Positions 26,586 through 35,406 of a stretch of 60,460 nucleotides of DNA are shown in pieces. The notes below the pieces were generated by a model that ran no database searches, was not told where the DNA came from, and saw only the letters and a list, made by a program, of their open reading frames with translations. Position 1 is the stretch's first letter. Every line of letters starts with the position of its first letter. The DNA is from CAZQEZ01 sp964592475 (GTDB lineage: Bacteria > Bacteroidota > Bacteroidia > Cytophagales > Cyclobacteriaceae). The stretch lies in the NCBI GenBank assembly GCA_964592475.1, contig CAZQEZ010000006.1:1-60460 (forward strand), written 5' to 3'. A program made the position numbers and the translations under genes.

Positions 26586-28442
26586 TTAAATAATATTCAG
26601 TTGCTTCTGGAAATTACGTAATGTTTCAATGGCATTGCTTTTTAAATGCACAAATTCATCAAATCCGGCTGTTTTCAATCGGTCTATTATTTCCGCCGGA
26701 TAGCCAGCGAGTACTAACTTTTTATCAGGCATTTTATCTTTAAATGCTTTTGCAAATGCTTCGCCAGAAGCTGCATAGTCATCGTCTGAGGAGCAGAGCA
26801 CTACTATTTCAGCATCTCTTTCAGCGGCTAAATTAACCCCTTCTTCAATATTGAACGCCACTGGGCCTTCTATAACATTAAACCCGGAGGTGCCGAAAAA
26901 CCGAAATGAAAAAGTTGCTCTGGCTTTTCTTATTACCACATTATCGCCATATTCTAAAAGCAATACTGTAGGCCTGGCATTATCACCATTTTGTTTTACA
27001 TAATTATCAGTATCCAGTCGCATTTTTTCAAATTCTTCTGCTGCTCTTTGTGGTCTCAGTACATTGGCATCAGAAGATCCAATATCTAAAACTTGTACTT
27101 CATCGGGGTTTAGTATTTCCTGAATATTAGGATACTGATTAGTTCCAACAATTACATCTCTGCGTTGCGACACCTTTTTTAATTTTATTTCGCGAATTGC
27201 ACTAATTTTTTGCTGGATAAAGCCATCTTTAAAAGCAGCTAAAAATCCACCTTTGCTTTCAACCTCCTGAAACAGACTCCAGGCATTTTGCAATTGTTGA
27301 TCAATTAAATTTTCAAGATAATACGAACCAGCTACAGGATCAATCACCTTATTGAGGTAAGATTCATCTTTGATAATAGTGCTGATGTTTCTGGCAATTC
27401 GACGTAAAAAATTTTTTGGATTTTTAAATGAAGCATCGTAAGGCTCAATATTGAGTGAATTACAACCACCAATTATCGCCGACATTGCTATCGTGGTATC
27501 CCGCAACATATTCACACTAGGATCATATAGTGTTTTAGACCATAAGGCGGTGAAGCAGTGAATTCTAATGTTTCCCGGATCAAAATCCTTCAATCCATAG
27601 GCTTCAGCTATTTTGGCAAATAAAATTCTAATGGATTTAAGTTTTGCTATTTCCATAAAGTAGTCTGTACCTACCGCAATGCTAAATTGTAAGTTATTGA
27701 TTATCGTTTCTACTTCACCACCTGCTTCCGACAGTTTATCAATATATTCTACCGCGGTATTTAAGGTATAGGCTATTTCCTGAACGAGGCTGGAACCAGA
27801 ATCGTGAAAATGACTACTGTTTACTGTAATGGCAAAAAACTTGGGAGTAGTAGTGGTTAATTCCAATACTTCAAGTAAATGATTAAAAGCTACATCATTT
27901 AATTGCCCGCTTACAGCGTAATTAGCTAATGGGTCAAATTCTAAATTGCCCGAGATTTGATTTTTATCTATTTTATTATTATTTAAAAAATCGAAGTATT
28001 GTTTGATCAATTTGACCGGATCGTTTTTTACAACAAATGATACCGAGATTTGAGTAAGGTCAATTTCGGATAGTAGCACTTCAAAATCAATTGCCTCAGG
28101 GTTATCTATTTTAAATATTAAACCCTGTGCTCCACCATGCAAACTTTCAGAAGCAAGCTTATGGCCGTTCTTACTATTCTTTACATTTATTTTTTCACTA
28201 TTTACCCAAGACTTTACGGCTGCGGTAGATTTTTCACTAATGTTTTCAAATTTTTGCAGATAATCCAGCCCTTCAGTATCTTCCATAGTATAAAAGGGTT
28301 GTACATCAAAGCCTTCCAAGGTTTTATACACCAACTTCTCGAAATCGGCTCCCTTTAAATCCTTTATTGCTTTATCTTTCCATTGCTCTTTGCTCACCGG
28401 AGGAAACTCGGAAAATAAAGGGCTCATTTTAGTTTTTTCCAT
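26586..28442 (-). CDS. mutA: Methylmalonyl-CoA mutase, small subunit
   Basis: Non-catalytic partner of the mutase heterodimer, 618 residues. It keeps the mutase fold (EFPPVSKEQWKDKAIKDLKG at the N terminus, VGTDYFMEIAKLKSIRILFAK near residue 257, DPVAGSYYLE near residue 365). The B12-binding DxHxxG is absent and replaced by YGDNVVIRKARATFS, as is normal for the small subunit. It lies 22 bp before mutB. Upstream is a TATATTTG -7-like element at 28647-28654 (minus), but the assembly gap falls between it and the gene, so promoter spacing cannot be judged. Confidence 0.97.
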   Translation of the reverse strand: MEKTKMSPLFSEFPPVSKEQWKDKAIKDLKGADFEKLVYKTLEGFDVQPFYTMEDTEGLDYLQKFENISEKSTAAVKSWVNSEKINVKNSKNGHKLASESLHGGAQGLIFKIDNPEAIDFEVLLSEIDLTQISVSFVVKNDPVKLIKQYFDFLNNNKIDKNQISGNLEFDPLANYAVSGQLNDVAFNHLLEVLELTTTTPKFFAITVNSSHFHDSGSSLVQEIAYTLNTAVEYIDKLSEAGGEVETIINNLQFSIAVGTDYFMEIAKLKSIRILFAKIAEAYGLKDFDPGNIRIHCFTALWSKTLYDPSVNMLRDTTIAMSAIIGGCNSLNIEPYDASFKNPKNFLRRIARNISTIIKDESYLNKVIDPVAGSYYLENLIDQQLQNAWSLFQEVESKGGFLAAFKDGFIQQKISAIREIKLKKVSQRRDVIVGTNQYPNIQEILNPDEVQVLDIGSSDANVLRPQRAAEEFEKMRLDTDNYVKQNGDNARPTVLLLEYGDNVVIRKARATFSFRFFGTSGFNVIEGPVAFNIEEGVNLAAERDAEIVVLCSSDDDYAASGEAFAKAFKDKMPDKKLVLAGYPAEIIDRLKTAGFDEFVHLKSNAIETLRNFQKQLNII

Positions 28443-28507
28443 GTACTGAAAAGTTTAATTGAAAAAATACTTATAATCTTTTAACACAAGAGATCAGTTG
28501 TAGTTAT

Positions 28508-28524
28508 TATATACCTCTTGCAAA
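28508..28524. repeat. 17-bp direct repeat, left edge of gap
   Basis: TATATACCTCTTGCAAA ends exactly at the first N of the gap and is repeated exactly at 28625-28641 after the gap. This is typical of two contig ends that overlap by a short word and were joined with a fixed run of N. Confidence 0.85.
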
Positions 28525-28624
28525 NNNNNNNNNNNNNNNNNNNNNNNNNNNNNNNNNNNNNNNNNNNNNNNNNNNNNNNNNNNNNNNNNNNNNNNNNNNN
28601 NNNNNNNNNNNNNNNNNNNNNNNN
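28525..28624. other. Assembly gap of 100 N
   Basis: Exactly 100 unknown bases, the conventional placeholder for a gap of unknown size. The flanking 17-bp duplication suggests the true sequence may be continuous here, with no missing bases. Confidence 0.95.
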
Positions 28625-28641
28625 TATATACCTCTTGCAAA
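28625..28641. repeat. 17-bp direct repeat, right edge of gap
   Basis: Second exact copy of the 17-bp word that also ends the left contig at 28508-28524. It starts at the first base after the gap. Confidence 0.85.
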
Positions 28642-28950
28642 CACGGCAAATATAGAATAATGCCCGTTAGAGTTAAGTGATATTTATCATATTATTCTAA
28701 AAATAGCAGCACTTTAAATCAGGAGGATCACCGGTATTGAATAAATAATTTTAAAAAGAATTAATATAATTTTTTAAATAATATTTATGAGTAGTGAGTG
28801 TTGAAACGGTGGTTCGATAGCATAATTCCTTACTTGGTAAAATGTCAAGGATTTCCCTACTTTTTTTTCAATTATTTTTTCTTGATATTTGCCATCACCT
28901 TTTAGCGAAATCTGGAAACTTATCTGTTAATCCTTAAATTATGACGGCTA

Positions 28951-30399
28951 ATGCAAAAAGACTGTGACGCATCTTGGAATAACTGTCTTCAATATATTAA
29001 GGAAAATGTTGGACAACAGAGTTACAATACTTGGTTTGCTCCCATAAAACCCTTAAAATTAGACAAAAAAGTACTTACGATTCAAGTACCTAGTCAATTC
29101 TTTTATGAATGGCTTGAAGAGCACTATGTCCATCTTTTAAAGCATGCTATCGATAGGGAACTTGGAGAAAATGGAAGGTTAGAATATTCTATCATCGTGG
29201 ACAAAGGTGACAATGGCCATAATCCATTTACGGTAAATTTAAAATCTAACAAAGATGGACATCCAACAGCTAATGGCCAGGCATTTTATAAAAACAATAA
29301 TGCCAATAATGGTAATTCCTATAATAGCCCTTTCGAATTAAAGACTGTAGATCACGTATTTCAAGATTCACAACTTAATTACAAAAACACATTTGGTACT
29401 TTCATAGAAGGAGATTGTAATCGATTAGCCCGATCAGCCGGATACGCAGTAGCAAAAAAACCCGGCTTAACTTCTTTTAATCCTTTAATGGTTTATGGCG
29501 GAGTAGGTTTGGGCAAAACTCATTTGGTGCAAGCAATTGGCAATGAAATTCTAAACCTGCATTTGCAAGATAAATTTGTATTGTATGTTTCTTCGGAAAA
29601 ATTTACAAATCAGTTTATAGATGCATTGAGGAATAATCAGGTGCAGGATTTTTCTAATTTTTACCTGCAAGTAGATGTTTTAATAATAGATGACATACAA
29701 TTTTTGGCTGGTAAAGACAGAACCCAGGAGATATTTTTTCACATTTTTAATCACCTGCATCAATCAGGTAAGCAAATAGTGATGACCAGTGACTGTCCTC
29801 CTAAAGATCTAAAAGGTATGGCAGAGCGCTTGATCAGTCGATTTAAATGGGGTTTAACTGCTGATTTGCAACAGCCGGATTTTGAAACCCGTATGGCGAT
29901 AATCCAAAAAAAGATTCAGGAAGATGGGCTTCAGTTGCCACACGACGTAGTTGAATACCTGGCTTATAGTATCGACACTAATGTGCGTGAATTGGAAGGG
30001 GTATTAATTTCGTTGATGGCCAATGCTTCGTTGGTAAAATCGGAAATAAATCTTGAACTGGCCAAGCAAACCCTTAAAAATATTGTTACCGATATTGATA
30101 CTGAAGTAGGGATAGATTATATCCAAAAAACCGTGGCAGAATACTTTAAAGTTGAAATTGTTGAATTGAAAAGTAAGTCGCGTAAGAAAGAAGTAGTAAT
30201 ACCGCGACAGGTTTCAATGTATTTTTGTAAATTATATACCAATTATTCTTATAAAGTAATAGGGGCTCAATTTGGTGGGCGCGACCATAGCACAGTTATT
30301 CATGCGCTTCATGCTGTAGAAGATATGATTGAAACCAACCCACAATTTAAGAATCAAACAGAAGAGCTCCGCAAGAAATTAAAAATGCGACATATCTAG
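28951..30399 (+). CDS. dnaA: Chromosomal replication initiator DnaA
   Basis: AAA+ initiator that opens oriC. Its 482 residues include domain I (SWNNCLQYIKENVGQQSYNTWF near residue 8), a linker, the AAA+ domain with Walker A YGGVGLGKTHL near residue 182 and Walker B LIIDDIQFL near residue 248, and the C-terminal DNA-binding domain with VSMYFCKLYTNYSYKVIGAQFGGRDHSTV near residue 422 (DnaA signature). The start at 28951 gives the typical MQKDCDASW. The following small frame and the PBP gene are on the same strand. Confidence 0.98.
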   Translation: MQKDCDASWNNCLQYIKENVGQQSYNTWFAPIKPLKLDKKVLTIQVPSQFFYEWLEEHYVHLLKHAIDRELGENGRLEYSIIVDKGDNGHNPFTVNLKSNKDGHPTANGQAFYKNNNANNGNSYNSPFELKTVDHVFQDSQLNYKNTFGTFIEGDCNRLARSAGYAVAKKPGLTSFNPLMVYGGVGLGKTHLVQAIGNEILNLHLQDKFVLYVSSEKFTNQFIDALRNNQVQDFSNFYLQVDVLIIDDIQFLAGKDRTQEIFFHIFNHLHQSGKQIVMTSDCPPKDLKGMAERLISRFKWGLTADLQQPDFETRMAIIQKKIQEDGLQLPHDVVEYLAYSIDTNVRELEGVLISLMANASLVKSEINLELAKQTLKNIVTDIDTEVGIDYIQKTVAEYFKVEIVELKSKSRKKEVVIPRQVSMYFCKLYTNYSYKVIGAQFGGRDHSTVIHALHAVEDMIETNPQFKNQTEELRKKLKMRHI

Positions 30400-30414
30400 T
30401 GTGGTAATTATTAA

Positions 30415-30525
30415 ATGGGCTTACTAAATTATAAGAATTATACAATAGAAGAAAATACTTTTCTTGAAGAAAGCAGGATTGTAAGAACCCACAAACAATA
30501 TAATGATTATCAAGCCGTTAAGTAA
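30415..30525 (+). CDS. Possible 36-residue small protein
   Basis: ATG at 30415 to TAA at 30523, 15 bp after dnaA. The predicted peptide starts MGLLNYKNYTIEENTFLEES and is hydrophilic, with no membrane segment. It is preceded by an A-rich stretch. Length and lack of known relatives mean it may be chance, and it is reported for completeness only. Confidence 0.25.
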   Translation: MGLLNYKNYTIEENTFLEESRIVRTHKQYNDYQAVK

Positions 30526-30554
30526 AAAGAGCTTTCATCCTTTAGTAGACACAG

Positions 30555-32933
30555 GTGTATAAAAGAAAAATTAAGATATTTTTTTGTCTGTTTAAAAGAA
30601 GGTCGCAACGACTTTATCAAAAATTTCTATCACTACCATTACTTGATCGCATCGGCATATCTACCGGTCTAACCATTTTCTTATTTTTCATATTTAATTT
30701 GATTTTTGTTTATAGCGTGTATAAAGGAGCATTTGGTCAATTGCCTACTTATCATGATTTAAAAACCATTAAAAATAACATTGCTTCCGAAGTATATTCG
30801 GCAGATGGTAAGTTAATTGGAAAATATTTTATTCAAGAGCGTACCAATACCCCCTTTGAACATATTCCCAAGCATTTAATTGATGCATTGGTGGCCACTG
30901 AAGATGCTCGTTTTTATTATCATAGTGGAATAGACTTACGTAGTATGGTGCGGGTTTTCTTCAAAACCTTAATTCTGCAGCAAGAAAGTTCAGGAGGAGG
31001 AAGCACAATTACCCAACAGCTAGCTAAAAACTTATATCCTAGAAAAGACCACGGCATCCTCAGCTTACCAGTAAATAAAGTAAAAGAAGCAATAACAGCT
31101 ATCAGATTAGAAAAGCAATACAGCAAAAAAGATATACTCACATTGTATTTAAATACCGTTTCTTTTGGTGAAAATGCTTTTGGCATACAAACTGCCTCGG
31201 AAAGATATTTTAGTAAAAAGCCTGCCAACTTAAACCTACAGCAATCGGCCACTTTAGTGGGTATGCTAAAGGCCACTTACAGCTACAATCCGCGTTATTT
31301 TCCTGAATCCAGCATCAAAAGACGAAATGTAGTATTTAATCAAATGCAAAAGTATCAATACCTTTCTTCTTCGGCATCAGATTCTTTGCAATTACTACCT
31401 CTTCAACTCAATTTTCAACACATGAGCCACAATCAAGGTTTAGCTCCTTATTTTCGCGAATATTTGCGACATCAGGTAGACAAAATTCTCAAAGACCAGG
31501 TGGAAGAGAAAAAGTACAATCTATATACGGATGGCTTAAAAATTTACACTACCATTGATAGCCGCTTGCAAAATCATGCTCAAAGTGCTGTGACGCAACA
31601 AATTAGAAGTTTACAAAAAACCTTTAATATTCATTGGAGTGAAACAAAACCGTGGGATGGAAATTCAGATATATTGGCAGATGCCGTGAAAAAAACTTCA
31701 CGTTATCAACAGTTGGTTGCTGGTGGTGTAGATTACCGTGAAATAAAAGACATATTTGCCAAGCCTCGCAAAATGACCATCTTTACCTGGGATGGTGAGA
31801 AAGAAGTTGAAATGAGTCCTTTAGATTCTGTGAAGCATTATCTCATGTTTTTGAATGCCGGGTTAATGGCCATGGATCCTCATACTGGTGATATAAAAGC
31901 CTGGGTTGGGGGGATTGACCATCAATACTTTCAATATGATCATGTGAACCCGAATACCAAGCGCCAAGTAGGCTCGGTGTTTAAGCCATTTGTATATGGA
32001 GCAGCTTTAGAAAATGGCATAGAGCCCTGCGATTACGTGGCCAATGAGCAAAGAAAATATGAAGAGTTTGAAAATTGGACCCCTAGAAATGCTAATGGTG
32101 AGTATGAAGGATATTATTCCATGTTGGGAGCGTTGACTAATTCTGTAAATACTATTTCTGTTGATTTGCTGATGCAAACAGGTACAGCCAAAGTAGTTTC
32201 ATTGGCAAAAAATGCTGGAATAAATAGTGAAATTCCTCAGGTGCCTTCGATTGCATTAGGCACTCCCAGCATTTCTTTATTTGAAATGGTAAACTCATAT
32301 TGCATCTTTGTAAACAGGGGAAGAATTGTAGAACCACGATTTTTAACAAAAATTGAAGACAGTAAAGGAAAACTAATAATCGAAAATGAACAAAAGGAGC
32401 CGGCAGAAAGAGTGATGTCCATCATCAACTCGGAAATAATGCTGGAGATGATGAAAAGTGTAGTGAATAGTGGTACAGCTTCCAGGTTACGCTATCAATA
32501 TGGAATATACAATGATATAGCGGGGAAAACCGGTACTACCCAAGATAATTCGGATGGGTGGTTCATGGGTGTTACTCCAAATCTGGTTACCGGAGTATGG
32601 GTAGGGGCAAATGATCCACGGGTACATTTTCGATCAACAGCATTGGGCCAAGGAGCAGCAACCGCCTTGCCGATTTTTGCCAATTTTACCCAGCGTCTTG
32701 CTCAAGACCCATCTTTTAGATTTATCACTTCTGTTCGATTTTCTCGGCCTCCTACAATAGTTTTAGATAAATTAGACTGTGACCCATTTTTAATGGAATT
32801 GGAGGAAGACCATTTCGATTTTTGGGATTTATTTGAACGCAAAAAAAGAGAGCGGAAGAATAAACATAAGAGAAAAAATAGCAATAAGCGCAAAAAGAGT
32901 TTTGAAAAATTTCTTAAAGATGTGTTAGGATAA
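30555..32933 (+). CDS. Class A penicillin-binding protein 1A
   Basis: Bifunctional glycosyltransferase/transpeptidase that polymerises and cross-links peptidoglycan at the inner membrane, 792 residues. One transmembrane helix is at about 33-56. The GT51 domain has EDARFYYHSGID near residue 115 and GGGSTITQQLAKNLY near residue 145. The transpeptidase domain has the SxxK motif in QVGSVFKPF, SxN in LTNSVNTIS and KTG in AGKTGTTQDNSDGW. The C terminus is very basic (Lys/Arg-rich, last 35 residues). The first in-frame start is GTG at 30555. No ATG occurs before the membrane segment. Confidence 0.96.
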   Translation: MYKRKIKIFFCLFKRRSQRLYQKFLSLPLLDRIGISTGLTIFLFFIFNLIFVYSVYKGAFGQLPTYHDLKTIKNNIASEVYSADGKLIGKYFIQERTNTPFEHIPKHLIDALVATEDARFYYHSGIDLRSMVRVFFKTLILQQESSGGGSTITQQLAKNLYPRKDHGILSLPVNKVKEAITAIRLEKQYSKKDILTLYLNTVSFGENAFGIQTASERYFSKKPANLNLQQSATLVGMLKATYSYNPRYFPESSIKRRNVVFNQMQKYQYLSSSASDSLQLLPLQLNFQHMSHNQGLAPYFREYLRHQVDKILKDQVEEKKYNLYTDGLKIYTTIDSRLQNHAQSAVTQQIRSLQKTFNIHWSETKPWDGNSDILADAVKKTSRYQQLVAGGVDYREIKDIFAKPRKMTIFTWDGEKEVEMSPLDSVKHYLMFLNAGLMAMDPHTGDIKAWVGGIDHQYFQYDHVNPNTKRQVGSVFKPFVYGAALENGIEPCDYVANEQRKYEEFENWTPRNANGEYEGYYSMLGALTNSVNTISVDLLMQTGTAKVVSLAKNAGINSEIPQVPSIALGTPSISLFEMVNSYCIFVNRGRIVEPRFLTKIEDSKGKLIIENEQKEPAERVMSIINSEIMLEMMKSVVNSGTASRLRYQYGIYNDIAGKTGTTQDNSDGWFMGVTPNLVTGVWVGANDPRVHFRSTALGQGAATALPIFANFTQRLAQDPSFRFITSVRFSRPPTIVLDKLDCDPFLMELEEDHFDFWDLFERKKRERKNKHKRKNSNKRKKSFEKFLKDVLG

Positions 32934-33053
32934 AGGTAATTATATGTAATTAATATTAATACATAGATTTTTAAAGAATGCTATTCTTATTTAGCTTTTC
33001 CCAAAGGGAAATTTGCCTTAATTTTAGCCATTTATAAATCAAACTAATTTTAT

Positions 33054-33431
33054 ATGATAATTGGCCTAGATCATCCTGCAATAGCGGCAGAAAATCTCGA
33101 TAAGCTTAGCAATTGGTATTGCGATGTATTGCATTATGAATTTGTTTTAAAAAGTGAAGAAAAACCAGTTTGCATTTTGAAAAGCCCTGACGGTACTTTT
33201 ATGGAAATGATGCAAAAAGATGAGAATGTTCGCCCTACCCGCATGATACTTACAGCTGGTATTTCTCATCTGGCCTTTCGGGTAAAAAATTTGCAAGCGG
33301 CTATTGAGTTATTAAATCAAGCAAAAGTGCAATGGCTAAGTGAAATTGTACCTGCCATAGGCGGTGGCAAGTTACGCACTTTTGCTGATCCGGAAGGAAA
33401 CGTGTTGCAAATTGTAGATAGGGATGCATGA
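33054..33431 (+). CDS. VOC (glyoxalase) superfamily protein
   Basis: Small metal-binding fold of 125 residues with the two betaalphabetabetabeta halves expected for a glyoxalase/VOC protein: IIGLDHPAIAAENLDKLSNWY at the N terminus with a candidate His ligand, and GISHLAFRVKNLQAAIELL near residue 70. The C-terminal FADPEGNVLQIVDRD carries the usual Glu-Gly-Asn ligand region. It overlaps the following dehydrogenase by 4 bp (ATGA), indicating translational coupling, so it probably acts on a metabolite of the same pathway. Confidence 0.92.
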   Translation: MIIGLDHPAIAAENLDKLSNWYCDVLHYEFVLKSEEKPVCILKSPDGTFMEMMQKDENVRPTRMILTAGISHLAFRVKNLQAAIELLNQAKVQWLSEIVPAIGGGKLRTFADPEGNVLQIVDRDA

Positions 33432-34450
33432 TGAAAGCAGCTTTTTACACAGGAAATAAAAAATTTGAAGTAAAGCAAGCTACGGCAGCCAATAAGCCCG
33501 GCCCAACTGAAGTACTTTTAAAGGTTGCATATTGTGGTGTCTGTGGAACGGATATTCATATTTACCATGGCAGTATGGATCAACGCGTGCAAGTACCTCA
33601 GGTAATCGGGCACGAAGTTTCTGCCACTGTGGCGGAAGTGGGTGACCAGGTTACTAATGTAGCACCAGGAGAAAAAGTGGTAGTACGACCTTTACAAGTG
33701 GGCGAACCACATCCAAGCGATGCCGGATTTGCTCATATTGGTAAGCATCTGAAGTTTATAGGCATTGATACGCCAGGAGGAATGCAAACCTACTGGACGG
33801 TTCCGGCTTATACTTTACATAAAATTCCAACGAGCTTATCTTTACAAGATGCAGCATTGGTTGAACCATTGGCGGTTGCTTGTCATGATATAAGGCTGGC
33901 AGCAATCTCCGGTGGAGAACATGTGGTTGTGTTAGGTGGAGGCCCTATCGGAATGCTGGTGGCCATGGCGGCTAGGCAAGCAGGAGCTGATGTGATTATT
34001 TCAGAAGTAAATAAAAAAAGAATAGCACTTGTGCAGTCTTTAGGATTTAGAGTTTGTAACCCTATGGAGCAGGATCTGGTAGAAGTAGTTGATAATTTTA
34101 CTGAAAAAGCTATGGCAGACGTGGTTTTTGAGGTTTCTGGGGCGCAATCTGCACTGGACGTAATGCCTCATCTGCTAAGAGTAAGAGGTAAAATAGTGAT
34201 GGTAGCCATTCATCCTCAGGCAAAACCTATTAATTTATTCCAGTTTTTTTGGAAAGAATTACAAATGATAGGAGCTAGGGTTTATGAACCTGAGGATTTT
34301 GATAAAGCTATAGATTTGCTATCCAGCGAACAAGAACCTTTTACGAAACTTATCACAGAAGTAGCTTCTTTGGATAAAGTACAACAACTTTTTGAGACGA
34401 TTGACCAGCATCCGGAAGGGATGAAATATTTAATAAAAATTAACGACTAA
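33428..34450 (+). CDS. Zinc-type MDR dehydrogenase lacking the structural zinc lobe
   Basis: Medium-chain dehydrogenase of 340 residues. The catalytic zinc site is present: YCGVCGTDIHIYHG (Cys) near residue 36, and GHE near residue 61. The Rossmann motif is VVVLGGGPIGMLVA near residue 167. The region that normally holds the four-Cys structural zinc lobe (residues about 85-115) reads VVRPLQVGEPHPSDAGF and contains no Cys. Together with KduD downstream it is likely a sugar or sugar-acid dehydrogenase. Starts inside the end of the VOC gene. Confidence 0.92.
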   Translation: MMKAAFYTGNKKFEVKQATAANKPGPTEVLLKVAYCGVCGTDIHIYHGSMDQRVQVPQVIGHEVSATVAEVGDQVTNVAPGEKVVVRPLQVGEPHPSDAGFAHIGKHLKFIGIDTPGGMQTYWTVPAYTLHKIPTSLSLQDAALVEPLAVACHDIRLAAISGGEHVVVLGGGPIGMLVAMAARQAGADVIISEVNKKRIALVQSLGFRVCNPMEQDLVEVVDNFTEKAMADVVFEVSGAQSALDVMPHLLRVRGKIVMVAIHPQAKPINLFQFFWKELQMIGARVYEPEDFDKAIDLLSSEQEPFTKLITEVASLDKVQQLFETIDQHPEGMKYLIKIND

Positions 34451-34460
34451 CTACAAAGAA

Positions 34461-35231
34461 ATGGGAGTATTAGATTCATTTAAACTAGATGGAAAAGTAG
34501 CATTGGTTACCGGTGCAAAAAGAGGCATAGGTATGGCAATGGCTGTTGGCTTAGCAGAAGCAGGAGCGGATATTATAGGTGTATCGGCTTCATTAGAAGC
34601 GCAAGGTAGTGAAGTAGAAAAAGCAGTAAATGCTTTAGGCAGAAAGTTCAAGGCTTATCAATGCGATTTTAGCGATAGAAAATCATTGTATTCGTTTGTA
34701 GAAAAGGTAAAAAGCGATTTTCCTCAAATTGATATTTTGGTTAATAATGCCGGAACTATTTTAAGAAAACCAGCAGCTGAACACCCCGATGAATATTGGG
34801 ACAAGGTAATTGAGGTAAATCAAAATGCCCAATTTATCCTTACCCGTGAAATAGGAAAAGAGATGGTTGCCAGAGGAAGTGGAAAGGTTATTTTTACTGC
34901 TTCTTTACTCACATTTCAGGGGGGGATAACAGTGCCCGGATATGCCGCCAGCAAAGGTGCTATTGGTCAATTGGTGATGGCTTTTAGCAATGAATGGGCC
35001 GCAAAAGGTGTAAATGTAAATGCAATAGCGCCGGGATACATTGCCACTGATAATACCGCTGCTTTGCGTGCCGATAAAGATAGAAACCCTGCTATATTGG
35101 CCAGAATACCTCAAGGCAGATGGGGAGAACCGGAAGACTTTAAAGGGCCTACGGTGTTTTTAGCTTCGGAAGCAAGTAAATATATGAATGGCACCACCAT
35201 GCTGGTAGATGGAGGCTGGATGGGTCGCTAA
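34461..35231 (+). CDS. kduD: 2-dehydro-3-deoxy-D-gluconate 5-dehydrogenase KduD (SDR)
   Basis: Short-chain dehydrogenase of 256 residues. The coenzyme motif TGAKRGIG is at residues 17-24, NNAG near residue 94, and the catalytic YAASK near residue 158, with the Ser of the triad in TASLLTFQGG. The N terminus MGVLDSFKLDGKVALVTGA is typical of the KduD family, which reduces 5-keto-4-deoxyuronate-derived 2,5-diketo-3-deoxygluconate in pectin and alginate breakdown. It starts 10 bp after the MDR gene, so all three neighbours form one operon. Confidence 0.9.
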   Translation: MGVLDSFKLDGKVALVTGAKRGIGMAMAVGLAEAGADIIGVSASLEAQGSEVEKAVNALGRKFKAYQCDFSDRKSLYSFVEKVKSDFPQIDILVNNAGTILRKPAAEHPDEYWDKVIEVNQNAQFILTREIGKEMVARGSGKVIFTASLLTFQGGITVPGYAASKGAIGQLVMAFSNEWAAKGVNVNAIAPGYIATDNTAALRADKDRNPAILARIPQGRWGEPEDFKGPTVFLASEASKYMNGTTMLVDGGWMGR

Positions 35232-35354
35232 TCACAAAATAATTCATAAAGCCTAGAAATCGAAGATAAAGCGTTGTTAAAAAAAATTACAGAACTTGCA
35301 ATAAAAAAATTAGCCAAATTTAATTTGAAAATTCATCAACTATTTAGTATTTGG

Positions 35355-35385
35355 TTGGTTAAAGCCTGTAAATATTATATTTTTG
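35355..35385 (+). promoter_or_regulatory. Bacteroidota-type promoter of sucD
   Basis: TTG at 35355-35357 and TATTTTTG at 35378-35385 with a 20-bp spacer match the phylum consensus. The -7 element ends 21 bp before the sucD ATG, giving a very short leader. Confidence 0.5.
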
Positions 35386-35406
35386 CCAAAATTTTTATAA
35401 TTTAAA

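Larger units (their letters stand above)
28443..28950. other. Divergent intergenic region mutA/dnaA with assembly gap
   Basis: Contains a 100-N gap flanked by a 17-bp duplication, then about 300 bp of AT-rich sequence before dnaA. No clear DnaA-box cluster (TTATCCACA-like) was found, so no origin is called here. A nine-codon frame (ATG 28941 to TGA 28967) overlaps the dnaA start but is probably chance. Confidence 0.6.

Noticed and set aside
28681..28950. Replication origin upstream of dnaA
   Set aside because: No cluster of DnaA boxes (TTATCCACA-like) was visible, and Bacteroidota origins are not always beside dnaA. GC skew would be needed to decide.
28941..28967. Nine-codon frame overlapping the dnaA start as a leader peptide
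   Set aside because: Too short, and overlap in another frame can arise by chance; no supporting structure was seen.
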